Shown: positions 1 to 8,214 of the stretch, in pieces | How positions within the stretch are numbered: the first letter of the stretch is position 1 | Layout: every line of letters begins with the position of its first letter | Origin: Sulfuricurvum sp. | GTDB taxonomy: Bacteria; Campylobacterota; Campylobacteria; Campylobacterales; Sulfurimonadaceae | Length of the DNA stretch: 64,000 nt | Reading direction: 5' to 3' | NCBI GenBank assembly: GCA_030694265.1 | Contig: JAUXYP010000006.1 | Coordinates: 62,001 to 126,000 of the forward strand | Program-made: the position numbers and the translations under genes | The notes under the pieces: generated by a model | The model's input: only the letters and a program-made list of their open reading frames with translations | Databases searched by the model: none | What the model was told of the DNA's origin: nothing

Positions 1-880
1 TCGTATGGATGTCCAAATGGCTAAGCGGTAATTTTGGATGTAACAGAATCTGTAATGCTAACTTCCCTGCTTCTTCTCCTTGCGCATGACCGTCGACACA
101 ATAGCCTCCAAGAACCCCTTCTTGGATGTAAGAATCTTCTAACGTTAATACAGTAAAAGCACCTGCCCGGACGATACGATTCGTTACCTCATTAATGGGT
201 ATTAAATCACCGCTTCGTGTTTTAAATCCTCCAATGGTTGTCAAAATGATTGCTTTGCCTTGATACTGTTTGAGCTGACTTAGAATCAGATCGAAATTTT
301 GATCACTGGCAAATTTTATTTTCATTTTTCGATAATTTAGGGTTTCTTTTTCGATTTCTTTACGAGTCAGTTGCGCTGTTGATGAGCCATCGCTGATGAC
401 AAGGACTTCATTTTGATCTGGAAAAAGTGTTTTAATGAGTTTTAGGTTGGGAATAATCTCTTTTTTTTCAAAGATACCGGTATACAAAGAAGGGTCTAAG
501 CTCTCTTTCTTTGAAAAATCATTGATCCCTGAAAAAACGACCGGCACGGAAGGGAAAAGTCTCTCTTTGTAGGTAACCACAAAGTTTAGAGCAGCATCAT
601 CCGTCACATAGATGACATTAGGAACATAAGCATTATATTTTGTAGACAAATAGTGCAAGACTTCTTGCTGATACTCTAAATCAAAGTTTCGACGTTTGCT
701 ATCAAGATATTCAGTTGAGTAAAGGGGGTACATATTTGTGGTATTGTTAATGACCGTTTTGAATCCAGTGTGTTGGTTCTTGGTCCAAGGGTATGCTTCA
801 TTATACGAATGTATCGTTACAATTTCAGACTTAGCAAACAAAGAGGAAAATAAAAATAAAAATAATAAGAATTTATTCAA
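1..880 (-). CDS. Periplasmic ABC-type substrate-binding sensor domain protein (3' end missing)
   Basis: The reading frame is open from a TTG at 880 to the left window edge, so only the first 293 residues are visible. Residues 1-17 form a signal peptide or first membrane segment (LNKFLLFLFLF, then SLFAKS). The rest reads like the ABC_sub_bind (PF04392) periplasmic-binding fold, with segments VTIHSYNEAYPWT, VPVVFSGINDF, EVLVISDGSSTAQLTRKEIE and GGYCVDGHAQGEEAGKLA. The start is set by AAGGA (887-891) six bases before TTG. In this bacterial group such domains are often the N-terminal sensor part of kinases, diguanylate cyclases or chemoreceptors; the output half lies outside the window, so the final function is unknown. 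The ligand cannot be read from the sequence. Confidence 0.75.
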   Translation of the reverse strand, partial: MNKFLLFLFLFSSLFAKSEIVTIHSYNEAYPWTKNQHTGFKTVINNTTNMYPLYSTEYLDSKRRNFDLEYQQEVLHYLSTKYNAYVPNVIYVTDDAALNFVVTYKERLFPSVPVVFSGINDFSKKESLDPSLYTGIFEKKEIIPNLKLIKTLFPDQNEVLVISDGSSTAQLTRKEIEKETLNYRKMKIKFASDQNFDLILSQLKQYQGKAIILTTIGGFKTRSGDLIPINEVTNRIVRAGAFTVLTLEDSYIQEGVLGGYCVDGHAQGEEAGKLALQILLHPKLPLSHLDIHT

Positions 881-908
881 ATACAATCCTTCGTACTATA
901 TATCAATA

Positions 909-914
909 ATTATA
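909..914 (-). promoter_or_regulatory. Candidate -10 element for the left-edge sensor gene
   Basis: On the minus strand the hexamer TATAAT lies about 29 bases upstream of the TTG start, giving a leader of roughly 22 bases. No convincing -35 is present, which is common in this group. Confidence 0.35.
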
Positions 915-1032
915 GTATCTATAGTTGACGGAACAGTTGAAAAAATATAGTTGAAAATGATTTTTAAAGTAAAACATGGTCACCCAATAAAGCTTAAAGT
1001 GGTTAAAAGTACGTTGTGAAGGGAAAGTGTAG

Positions 1033-1107
1033 TGGTGACTCCAAGGGGATTTGAACCCCTGTGACCAGGATGAAAACCTGGGATCCTAACCGTTAGATGA
1101 TGGAGCC
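1033..1107 (-). tRNA. tRNA-Glu (anticodon TTC)
   Basis: The minus-strand sequence folds as a 75-nt tRNA including an encoded CCA at 1033-1035. The acceptor arms GGCTCCA and TGGAGTC pair with one G-T. The anticodon stem CCAGG/CCTGG encloses the loop TTTTCAT, giving anticodon TTC, and the T-arm is AGGGG TTCAAAT CCCCT. It lies just downstream of tRNA-Lys and probably shares its transcript. Confidence 0.96.
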
Positions 1108-1131
1108 ACAACAAAATGTGGAAAATAAAAA

Positions 1132-1207
1132 TGGTGTCCCGTGATGGATTCGAACCATCGACCCCTTCATTAAAAGTGAAATGCTCTACCAGCTGAGCTA
1201 ACGGGAC
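1132..1207 (-). tRNA. tRNA-Lys (anticodon TTT)
   Basis: A 76-nt minus-strand tRNA with encoded CCA at 1132-1134. The acceptor GTCCCGT pairs with ACGGGAC, the anticodon stem TTCAC/GTGAA carries loop TTTTTAA-like sequence with anticodon TTT, and the T-arm is GATGG TTCGAAT CCATC. It is the first gene after the consensus promoter at 1251-1279. Confidence 0.96.
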
Positions 1208-1250
1208 AACCTGCACTAAATCATTCGGTTAGCATGATTTGTGGATGGGA

Positions 1251-1279
1251 ATTATAGTGAATATAAGCTTTTATGTCAA
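1251..1279 (-). promoter_or_regulatory. Perfect sigma-70 promoter of the tRNA-Lys/tRNA-Glu unit
   Basis: Read on the minus strand, TTGACA (1274-1279) and TATAAT (1251-1256) are separated by exactly 17 bases. The predicted start near 1244 leaves about 36 nt before the mature 5' end of tRNA-Lys at 1207. Most promoters in the window lack a -35 box, so this exact match stands out and fits a strong stable-RNA promoter. Confidence 0.88.
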
Positions 1280-1372
1280 TAGTGTGAAGACTGAAATAAG
1301 AAATATATCTGTTAAGAGAGAAAAAAGAGAAGTTTAGGGACAATGTTTAAAAGTAAGAAAAGGAAAAAATAA

Positions 1373-1765
1373 ATGAAAAAGCTTTTTTTTCTAATAGTGA
1401 TTATGAATTCATTTATGTATGCCGCACCGATTCAAAGCGACAAAGAGTTTCAACAAGCGGTTGAGCAGATGGGCAAAGAGAAAAAATTGGTGTTAATGAT
1501 TTATACGGCTGATGATTGTCCCGAATGTGCCTATATGAAACAAAAAGTGTTTCATGATAAAACGGTGGAACCGTTTTTAAAACGCCACTTCGTTGTGATG
1601 GAAAAGAACGTTCATCGCAGTAAATTACCGGATGGGTTTGATTATTTCGGTATCCCTACGATGTTTTTTATCGATAAAGCAGGGGTGAACAAAGAAACCC
1701 TTGTGGGGAGTAAGCGTCCAAAACCGTTTTTGGAAGCGTTGCACAGGGTATGGAGTAAAAAATAA
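1373..1765 (+). CDS. Exported thioredoxin-like protein
   Basis: A 130-residue protein with a signal peptide (about residues 1-18) and a thioredoxin-fold core. The redox motif is C49-P-E-C52, placed after a beta strand (LVLMIYTADD), and the cis-proline loop is GIPT with Pro95. It resembles the short periplasmic thioredoxin family (SoxW/DUF255-like) that reduces disulfides or cytochrome thiols. AAGGAAAA lies shortly upstream of ATG 1373. The stop overlaps the start of the next gene (TAATG), so the two are translationally coupled. It could serve the cytochrome c'-like protein two genes downstream, but its true partner is unknown. Confidence 0.8.
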   Translation: MKKLFFLIVIMNSFMYAAPIQSDKEFQQAVEQMGKEKKLVLMIYTADDCPECAYMKQKVFHDKTVEPFLKRHFVVMEKNVHRSKLPDGFDYFGIPTMFFIDKAGVNKETLVGSKRPKPFLEALHRVWSKK

Positions 1766-2367
1766 TGAAACGGATTTTAGCCGTACTGTTGTGCTTGGGA
1801 TGGATTCAGATATCTGCGTACGATCCCGATCATCTCAAAATGCTTTTGGAAGACAAAGAGTGTATTGGATGCGATTTACGAGGGGCAGATTTGCGGGACA
1901 TCGATTTTAGCGGATGGGATTTGAGCAAAAGTGATTTTTCACGTGCGAATGTGAGCCGAAGTGTTTTTGTCATGAGTGATTTGAACGAGGCGAATCTCAG
2001 TGATGCGAATGCAACCGAGTCTGTTTTTTGGAAAGGGACGATGCAGCGTGCTGATCTCAGCCGTATCCATGCACAAGGGGCAAGTTTCAAAGGGACACAC
2101 CTTGATGGGAGTAATCTGAGTTTTGCTGATCTGCGAGGGACGAAGAGCTGGAAAGCGAATTTCACGGATGCAATTTTTAGAAAAACTGATTTTACTGATG
2201 CAGAGCTTGGAGATGCAAAGTTTGTCCATAACGATCTGCGCTCTTCCAAACTCACAAAAACCCTTTTATGGAAAACGCATTTTAGTAACGTGACGATGAC
2301 CAAAGCTCAATGTGCTCACGCTAAAAAAGAGGAAGCGATTTTCGACGTCAATGTAACGTGCCGTTAA
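1765..2367 (+). CDS. Exported pentapeptide-repeat protein
   Basis: The 200-residue product has an N-terminal signal peptide (about 1-18) and then runs of five-residue units with a central Leu or Phe, such as CDLRG ADLRD IDFSG and LNEAN LSDAN, covering roughly residues 37-185. Such repeats form a right-handed quadrilateral beta-helix. Cysteines occur at the start of the repeat (CIGC) and near the C terminus. Cytoplasmic relatives mimic DNA or act as scaffolds; a secreted one in a redox neighbourhood has no assigned role. It overlaps the thioredoxin-like gene by one base and precedes a cytochrome gene. The identification as a pentapeptide-repeat protein is firm; the function is not known. Confidence 0.8.
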   Translation: MKRILAVLLCLGWIQISAYDPDHLKMLLEDKECIGCDLRGADLRDIDFSGWDLSKSDFSRANVSRSVFVMSDLNEANLSDANATESVFWKGTMQRADLSRIHAQGASFKGTHLDGSNLSFADLRGTKSWKANFTDAIFRKTDFTDAELGDAKFVHNDLRSSKLTKTLLWKTHFSNVTMTKAQCAHAKKEEAIFDVNVTCR

Positions 2368-2379
2368 TGCTCCCAAAGA

Positions 2380-2385
2380 TATAAT
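2380..2385 (+). promoter_or_regulatory. -10 element for the cytochrome c'-like gene
   Basis: TATAAT sits 31 bases before the ATG at 2416, giving a leader of about 24 nt that contains the ribosome binding site AGAAGGAAA. No clear -35 is present. Confidence 0.5.
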
Positions 2386-2415
2386 TCACAACGTTAAAAA
2401 TAGAAGGAAATCAAG

Positions 2416-2859
2416 ATGTTTAAAATAATTTTACCAGCACTGTTTACGGTTTCCCTATGTTTTGGAGCTGAACCTATGCCGATGCAAAAAATGGACGCAG
2501 TCCAAGAGGGTGATACACGAAAATCATTGGGCATTAAAGGGACGATGAAAGGGGCGCATCAGCTATCGAATATGCGTGCACATATGACCGCGTTAGCTGA
2601 CATCGTCAAATACATGAACAGCGACCAATATGATGAAGCATCAGCGGTGGCTCAGGAGAAGTTAGGGTTAACGGTGAGTATGAATTCGATGTGCGGAAAT
2701 TTTGGGAGTAAGTCGTTTGAGGCGATGGGGGTGACTTTCCATAAATCGGCAGACGTTCTGGCGCAAACATTGAAAACCAAAGATCACGCAAAATCGATGG
2801 TCGCTTTGGAAAAAGTGATGAACGGGTGCGTGCTGTGTCACAGCACTTTTAAGCAGTAG
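2416..2859 (+). CDS. Cytochrome c'-like periplasmic haem protein
   Basis: A 147-residue protein with a signal peptide ending near AFGA-type residues (about 1-18; LCFGAEP). The single haem-binding motif C138-V-L-C-H142 lies at the extreme C terminus and is followed by STFKQ, the layout of cytochrome c' and related four-helix bundles. The body is predicted helical (MKGAHQLSNMRAHMTALADI and later segments). Family members bind NO or transfer electrons in the periplasm; which applies here cannot be read. It has its own -10 element and ribosome site, and lies 34 bases before the Bat operon. Confidence 0.75.
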   Translation: MFKIILPALFTVSLCFGAEPMPMQKMDAVQEGDTRKSLGIKGTMKGAHQLSNMRAHMTALADIVKYMNSDQYDEASAVAQEKLGLTVSMNSMCGNFGSKSFEAMGVTFHKSADVLAQTLKTKDHAKSMVALEKVMNGCVLCHSTFKQ

Positions 2860-2893
2860 CAGTGTACGTATAAAATAAGCTAAAAAGTTATTT

Positions 2894-3805
2894 ATGAACA
2901 GTTGGGTTTTTATTTTTCCATGGATGTGGTTGTTGCTTCCGCCACTGCTGTATTGTCTGTACCGCTGTAAAGTAGCCATTCGGCAGCACTATTTTCCTCA
3001 TCTGCACTTTTTTACCAAGCTCAATAAATGGCGCAATTTTGAGTGGCTGCTCAAAGCTCTGGCGGTGACCCTGATGGTGGGTGCATTGGCAACTCCCATT
3101 ATGATTGACTATTCTGATCCGCGTAACCGAAACGGTGTGGACATTGTCCTCTCCATTGATGGAAGCGGCTCGATGAATGCATCGGGTTTTGGCGAAGAGG
3201 GGAACCAAGCGAGTCGATTTGAGATTGTCCAAAAGATTGCAAGTGATTTTGTGATGAAACGCGCTTCGGATAACATCGGCGTGGTCGAGTTTGGGGATTT
3301 TGCGTTTATCGCTTCACCCATAACGTATGAAAAAGAGATCATTGCGCAGATGATCGGGTATCTCAGCTACGGAATGGCGGGGCAAAATACCGCCATCGGC
3401 GAGGGGATCGCAATGGGGGTGCGTGCACTACGAGATTCCAAAGCGGCATCCAAAGTGATAATTTTGCTCACCGACGGTGAACATAACAGCGGGTCGATCT
3501 CTCCCAAAGAGGCCGTTGAGATGGTGAAAAAAGAGCACATTCGCCTCTACACGATTGGAATAGGGCCCAAGGGCGAGTTTGACAATGCACTGCTCGAACA
3601 ATTGGCACGCGATGGAAGCGGGAAGTTTTTTGCCGCCACCAATGCAAAAGAGCTTCAAGAGGTGTACGATGAGATTGACACCATGGAGCGCTCACGAATC
3701 AAAAGTGCGCACAATGTCTTGGAAGAGCACTATTTTCAGTGGCTTTTGGCTCCCGTATTGTTTTTGTTGATGTGGTTGACGTGGCGACGCAGGGGGGTGT
3801 TATGA
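2894..3805 (+). CDS. batA: BatA-like von Willebrand factor A membrane protein
   Basis: The 303-residue protein has membrane segments at about 8-24, 53-70 and 280-297, with a VWA domain between them. The metal-ion-dependent adhesion site is D89-G-S91-G-S93 (SIDGSGSMN), with a later LLTDGEHN strand. This is the classic BatA layout: the VWA domain faces the periplasm and is thought to take part in protein-complex assembly or stress tolerance together with MoxR ATPases. It is the first gene of a six-gene operon and overlaps the next gene by ATGA at 3802-3805. A role in aerotolerance is known only for Bacteroides; here it is inferred from family. Confidence 0.8.
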   Translation: MNSWVFIFPWMWLLLPPLLYCLYRCKVAIRQHYFPHLHFFTKLNKWRNFEWLLKALAVTLMVGALATPIMIDYSDPRNRNGVDIVLSIDGSGSMNASGFGEEGNQASRFEIVQKIASDFVMKRASDNIGVVEFGDFAFIASPITYEKEIIAQMIGYLSYGMAGQNTAIGEGIAMGVRALRDSKAASKVIILLTDGEHNSGSISPKEAVEMVKKEHIRLYTIGIGPKGEFDNALLEQLARDGSGKFFAATNAKELQEVYDEIDTMERSRIKSAHNVLEEHYFQWLLAPVLFLLMWLTWRRRGVL

Positions 3806-5337
3806 GTTTGTTGGCCCCTATATGGTTGGTTGCGTTAGGATTTATCGCCGTGTATTGGATAGCCGCTAAACGGTTAGAATACCGAGTAGATAGTTCGCAA
3901 AAATGGCTATTGGTATCCATCGCTTTGGTGATCATAGCATTAGCCCGTCCGGTACTGGAACAAAAGCCAGTAACTGTGGAGGAAATGGGATCGGATGTAA
4001 TCATTGCAGTGGATTTGTCCTACTCGATGCGCGCTACTGATATTGCTCCTAGCCGTCTGAGAGCTGCTAAAACATTATTGAGTGATTTGGTACATCGTGA
4101 TTCACAGGATCGGTTTGGGGTGATCGGATTTACCACCAGCGCAATCGTCCTCTCTCCGTTGACGAAAGATACGGAGCTGTTGGAACACCTCTTCGGTTCG
4201 TTGGATGAATCTCAGATTATTACCAAGGGAACACAGGTGATGAGTGCGCTGGAACTCGCGCGTAAGATGTCGTATGCCAAACAGCCGTTGGTGATCCTCC
4301 TCACAGACGGAGGGGACGAAGCATCGTATAGTAAAGAAGCCGATTTTGTAAGAGAGAATAATCTGCGTTTGAATGTCGTGATGCTGGGGACGGCCCAGGG
4401 TAGCACGCTTTTGGAAGGTGAGGGGACGCTTAAAGATGAAAATGGTCATATAGTGGTGAGCTCACGTAACGATGCAATTGGCGAGATTGTTGAAGCGGGC
4501 GGTGGCAAGATGATCGAGGGTACGGATACGAGTGCAGTATTAGATCTCATAAAGCAATCGCGCGCAGAGGATTTTCAGGGAAAATCGACGGTCATACGGT
4601 ATCAAGAACTTTTTTACATTCCGCTCATTTTAGCTTTGATTTCTTTTATCCTTTCCATGACTTCTCTTGGGGAAAAAATCTCCAAAGGGTTGGTGGTTAT
4701 GTTGGCTTTGATCGGCGTCTCTTCGAATGCGGGAGTAGTTGATTTTGCGTATCTCTACGGTGCAAAAAAAAGTTACGAAGCAAAAAACTATGAGCGATCA
4801 GCGCAACTGTACGCTCACGTCACAACACCAAAAGCCAAATACAACCAAGCAACGGCATTGTATAAAATGGGGAAATATCAAGATGCTCTCACCCTTTATC
4901 AAGGGATTAGATCCAGCGATCCGATTTTCAAAGCGACCCTTTATTACAATAGCGGCAATTGTTACATACGGTTGCAAGAGTTTGAGAATGCGAGAGAGGC
5001 ATTTCTCAAATCATTGACCTTGCACTACACCAAAGAGGCAGATGATAATCTTCGCTTTATTTCTCAAGCGCAGGAGCAAAAGAATCTCAATGTCAGAAAA
5101 GAAAAAAAGGATAAGTTTGAAGCAGAGTCAGGTTCTCCAAAAGGTGAATCCAAGCCCACCAAACAAGGGGGCGGCAGCAACATGAAAAGCGATATGGCCT
5201 CTGGCGGCGGAGGCGATGAGGGAAAAAAAGTCGAAAGTGATCCGAGATTGTCGATGTCGCAGGGCAAAGCCCGTTTGAGCTCAACTCAGTATGAACTGAT
5301 TAATCAAAGGAGTGTCCATGAGACTAAACCTTGGTAA
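3802..5337 (+). CDS. BatB-like VWA protein fused to TPR (BatB-BatC fusion)
   Basis: From ATG 3802 the product has 511 residues. Membrane segments lie at about 5-21 and 34-49, followed by a VWA domain with adhesion site D71-L-S73-Y-S75. A further membrane segment near 275-297 and another near 307-325 lead to TPR-type helices (about 330-420; KAKYNQATALYKMGKYQDAL is one) and a basic, glycine-rich, low-complexity tail. In many genomes BatB and the TPR protein BatC are separate genes; here they are one polypeptide. An upstream in-frame ATG at 3739 lies inside batA and is rejected, because ATG 3802 forms the usual ATGA coupling with the batA stop. Confidence 0.8.
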   Translation: MSLLAPIWLVALGFIAVYWIAAKRLEYRVDSSQKWLLVSIALVIIALARPVLEQKPVTVEEMGSDVIIAVDLSYSMRATDIAPSRLRAAKTLLSDLVHRDSQDRFGVIGFTTSAIVLSPLTKDTELLEHLFGSLDESQIITKGTQVMSALELARKMSYAKQPLVILLTDGGDEASYSKEADFVRENNLRLNVVMLGTAQGSTLLEGEGTLKDENGHIVVSSRNDAIGEIVEAGGGKMIEGTDTSAVLDLIKQSRAEDFQGKSTVIRYQELFYIPLILALISFILSMTSLGEKISKGLVVMLALIGVSSNAGVVDFAYLYGAKKSYEAKNYERSAQLYAHVTTPKAKYNQATALYKMGKYQDALTLYQGIRSSDPIFKATLYYNSGNCYIRLQEFENAREAFLKSLTLHYTKEADDNLRFISQAQEQKNLNVRKEKKDKFEAESGSPKGESKPTKQGGGSNMKSDMASGGGGDEGKKVESDPRLSMSQGKARLSSTQYELINQRSVHETKPW

Positions 5338-6433
5338 GATAGGACTTTTATGGCTATTGATAGTAGGATCATTAGATGCGGCACAGTATGCGTGGAGTGT
5401 GTTAAAGGCTCCCACGGAGTTACATGTCGGCGAGGGTGCTGTGGTGCGGTATCAGTGCCTTTTTGATAGCAGTGCAGGGGATTACACGGTGGTGTTTAAG
5501 CCTACTGCTTCTCAAGGGTATACAGCCTCGATGGTGACGCAGAACGATCATGTGAGTGGTGGGAAGCGTGTATTGCAATTCGACGTTCTCATTACCCCAA
5601 CGGTAGCTGGGGTTGTGACAGTGAATCTGGATGCGATGATCCGACATACCACTTTTGCTTCGATCGAAGACGCGTCCATCGGACGAGATAACGTTCGAAA
5701 ATATGATTTTAATGATGAAAAAGTGATTTTGCCTGCTGTAAAGATTACAGCTTTAGCCAATACGGCTGATCTCAGCGGAGAAATAACGTTTGCAGTGCAA
5801 GTAGATAAAATCAAAGTACGTTCGCACGAACCGGTGCACGTGAGCCTCTATGTGCGTGGAAGCGGGAATTTGGATCAGTTTGTCCCTTATGATCTCAATA
5901 TCAGTGGCGTGAAGGATTTTAGTGAGCCTGCATACAAAGATCTTTCGTTAAGCGAAGATGGGTATGAAGGGGAAATTCGTCAAGAATTTGCTCTCGTGGC
6001 TGAAAAAAGCTACGTGATTCCCCCCTTTAGTCTAAGCGTTTTTGATACGAATACGCATAAAACCAAAATTTTACGTTCACGCGCCATTGCCATAGAGGTT
6101 GAAAAAGGGTATGTTCGTGGCAATCTATTGGATACTCCTGATCTAAGCGATAAAAAGAGTTGGAAACGTTATGGAGTATACGCTCTTTTTCTATTGCTGG
6201 GTGTCGTTTTAGCCGAAGGAATCCGATGGCTGTGGCGTCATCGCCCCAGAAAGAAAAGCAACGTATTTTGGGACAGCGTCGTAACGACAAAAGAGTTGAG
6301 CGTTCTTCTCTCACTTAAAGGAGCACCGCAGTATTGGGAGATTATCCAAATGTTAGATGAGGGGAGTATCACATTGAACGAGGCTAAAAAGAAACTAAGA
6401 TCACTTATGAGAGACAATGAGGAGAAGCGATGA
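5318..6433 (+). CDS. batD: BatD-like periplasmic protein
   Basis: The 371-residue product has a signal peptide (about 1-21, ending LDAAQ), beta-rich immunoglobulin-like segments, one membrane span near 280-302 (YALFLLLGVVLAEGIRWLW) and a short cytoplasmic tail. This matches BatD (oxygen tolerance family). AAAGGAG at 5306-5312 sits five bases before ATG 5318; a GTG at 5312 lies inside that ribosome site and is not used. The gene overlaps the end of the BatB fusion by 20 bases and couples to moxR by ATGA. BatD proteins are thought to work with BatA/B in the periplasm; the client is unknown. Confidence 0.72.
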   Translation: MRLNLGKIGLLWLLIVGSLDAAQYAWSVLKAPTELHVGEGAVVRYQCLFDSSAGDYTVVFKPTASQGYTASMVTQNDHVSGGKRVLQFDVLITPTVAGVVTVNLDAMIRHTTFASIEDASIGRDNVRKYDFNDEKVILPAVKITALANTADLSGEITFAVQVDKIKVRSHEPVHVSLYVRGSGNLDQFVPYDLNISGVKDFSEPAYKDLSLSEDGYEGEIRQEFALVAEKSYVIPPFSLSVFDTNTHKTKILRSRAIAIEVEKGYVRGNLLDTPDLSDKKSWKRYGVYALFLLLGVVLAEGIRWLWRHRPRKKSNVFWDSVVTTKELSVLLSLKGAPQYWEIIQMLDEGSITLNEAKKKLRSLMRDNEEKR

Positions 6434-7377
6434 TAAAAATAATAGACGCAATACGAACTGAAATGGCCAAAGTGGTGGTTGGGCAAGAGAAAATGATTGA
6501 CGGCCTCTTGATCGGACTGCTGTGCGAGGGACATATTCTGATCGAAGGGATCCCGGGTTTAGCGAAGACAACAACCGTCAAAGCACTAGCCCAAACCTTG
6601 GGACTGGATTTTAAACGGGTCCAATTTACCCCTGACTTACTTCCAAGCGATATATTGGGAGCAGAAGTATATGACCCTCAGAACAATCAATTCAAGATTA
6701 AAAAAGGGCCCATTTTTACCAATCTCCTTCTCGCGGATGAGATCAATCGTGCTCCTGCAAAAGTGCAATCTGCTCTTTTGGAAGCGATGCAAGAACGTCA
6801 GGTAACTTTATCGGATGAGAGTTTCGAATTGGCCTCCCCTTTTTTAGTTATGGCGACGCAAAATCCGATCGAAAATGAGGGGGTATATCCTCTGCCCGAA
6901 GCCCAGCTGGATCGTTTTATGCTCAAAATAAAAGTCGGTTACAACAGTGCCCAAGAGGAGCTGTTAATAGCCAGACGGATTGCTTCCAAGAGTGCTGAAC
7001 CTATTCGTGCCGTTGTGAATGCTGATATGTTGTACCAACTTCAAGAGGCGGTAAAAGCTGTTCACGTTGATGAAGAGGTTGAGCGTTATATGATTACTCT
7101 TGTAAGAGCTACAAGAGAGCCGGAAACTGTTGGCTTGGAATCCATTCAGCGTTATATTCAGTTTGGTGCTTCTCCGCGTGTCAGTATTGATATGTTCAAA
7201 GCCGTTCGTGCTGTGGCATTTTTAAAGGGCAAGCAATTTGTCACCCCTAGTGATATAGCAAGTATTGTCAAAGATTTGATGCGTCACCGTATCGTCTTGT
7301 CCTACGAAGCAGAAGCAGAGGGGATTGACGTGGATACGTTGATTGAACAAATCATTACTGCAGTTCCTGTACCGTAA
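6430..7377 (+). CDS. moxR: MoxR-family AAA+ ATPase
   Basis: A 315-residue cytoplasmic ATPase. The Walker A motif is GIPGLAKTT (residues 40-48) and Walker B is LLLADEINRAP with D103-E104. The following segment SALLEAMQERQVTLSD and ATQNPIENEGVYPLPEAQLD are MoxR signatures, and the length is typical. MoxR ATPases act as chaperones that load metal or assemble complexes together with VWA proteins, which fits the operon. It starts with ATGA overlap on batD and ends three bases before the DUF58 gene. Confidence 0.93.
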   Translation: MIKIIDAIRTEMAKVVVGQEKMIDGLLIGLLCEGHILIEGIPGLAKTTTVKALAQTLGLDFKRVQFTPDLLPSDILGAEVYDPQNNQFKIKKGPIFTNLLLADEINRAPAKVQSALLEAMQERQVTLSDESFELASPFLVMATQNPIENEGVYPLPEAQLDRFMLKIKVGYNSAQEELLIARRIASKSAEPIRAVVNADMLYQLQEAVKAVHVDEEVERYMITLVRATREPETVGLESIQRYIQFGASPRVSIDMFKAVRAVAFLKGKQFVTPSDIASIVKDLMRHRIVLSYEAEAEGIDVDTLIEQIITAVPVP

Positions 7378-7380
7378 GTC

Positions 7381-8214
7381 ATGAAAAATAGCCGCCAGAT
7401 TCTCATCAAAGCACGCCGTCAAATTGTAGGTGACCGCATCGGGAATAACGCTTCGATGTTTCGAGGTGAGGGATATGACTTTTTGGAATTGCGCGAATAC
7501 GTTTCGGGCGATGATACGCGTCATATTGATTGGAACATCACGGCCAAAATGCAGCGTCCGTATGTCAAAGTTTTTCGTGAAGAGCGGGAGCTAAGCGTAG
7601 TGAGCGTGGCGATGCTAGGCGGTGCATTGGATTTTGGTAAGGAAACGCGTAAAATTGAGACTCTTGCCGAGGTGGTGGCTTTGATCGGGTACTCGGCAAT
7701 AGGTAATGGAGATTTATATGCACATTACAATTTTTCGGAAAAGATGAGAGATGAGGTGCGTGCAGGGAAAAAGAAATTTGCTGTCAGCGAGAGTGTTACT
7801 ACCGTGATGAATGCTCCGTTATTGCATCATAAAGCAGATTATTCTAGCATGGCACAAGAACTTTATATGCGACTTAAACGACGTTCACTTATTGTTGTAA
7901 TCGGCGATTTTTTTGAGATTCCTGACATGCGATTGTTGGCCAAAAAACATGAGGTAGTAGCCGTTATCGTGAGAGATCGTTTGGAAGAAAAACCTGAGCC
8001 CATGGGCTTTACTGCGATGATCGATCCAGAGAGTAGTGCCGTACTGGAAGGGGATTTTAATGCAGCAAGTGTTCAAAAATACCACGAAAAAGTGCGCAGA
8101 CACGATGGAATGCTGTTCGAGCAATTTCGCCGTGATGGGGTTCGTTCGACGAAATTGTATACTGATAGCAATACCGTAGTGACATTGAGGCGGTTATTTG
8201 AGGGGAGATTATGA
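7381..8214 (+). CDS. DUF58 protein, MoxR partner
   Basis: The 277-residue protein carries the DUF58 signature around residues 28-60: FRGEGYDFLELREY, then SGDDTRHIDWN. The remainder looks like a degenerate VWA fold (RRSLIVVIGDFFE). DUF58 proteins are nearly always encoded next to MoxR, as here, and are assumed to link the ATPase to the VWA membrane proteins. No signal peptide or membrane span is seen, so it should be cytoplasmic. It overlaps the next gene by four bases (ATGA, 8211-8214). Confidence 0.88.
   Translation: MKNSRQILIKARRQIVGDRIGNNASMFRGEGYDFLELREYVSGDDTRHIDWNITAKMQRPYVKVFREERELSVVSVAMLGGALDFGKETRKIETLAEVVALIGYSAIGNGDLYAHYNFSEKMRDEVRAGKKKFAVSESVTTVMNAPLLHHKADYSSMAQELYMRLKRRSLIVVIGDFFEIPDMRLLAKKHEVVAVIVRDRLEEKPEPMGFTAMIDPESSAVLEGDFNAASVQKYHEKVRRHDGMLFEQFRRDGVRSTKLYTDSNTVVTLRRLFEGRL

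Noticed and set aside
738..950. Plus-strand frame of 70 codons at the start of the window
   Set aside because: It overlaps the 5' end and promoter of the minus-strand sensor gene and has no protein features beyond poly-Asn/Lys from AT-rich DNA.
980..1216. Minus-strand frame of 78 codons over the tRNA genes
   Set aside because: It is entirely explained by two tRNAs on the same strand.
1830..2303. Long minus-strand frame (157 codons) and a second (96 codons) opposite the pentapeptide gene
   Set aside because: The repeat structure of the plus-strand gene keeps the other frames open. The minus products are low-complexity basic sequences without ribosome site or domain.
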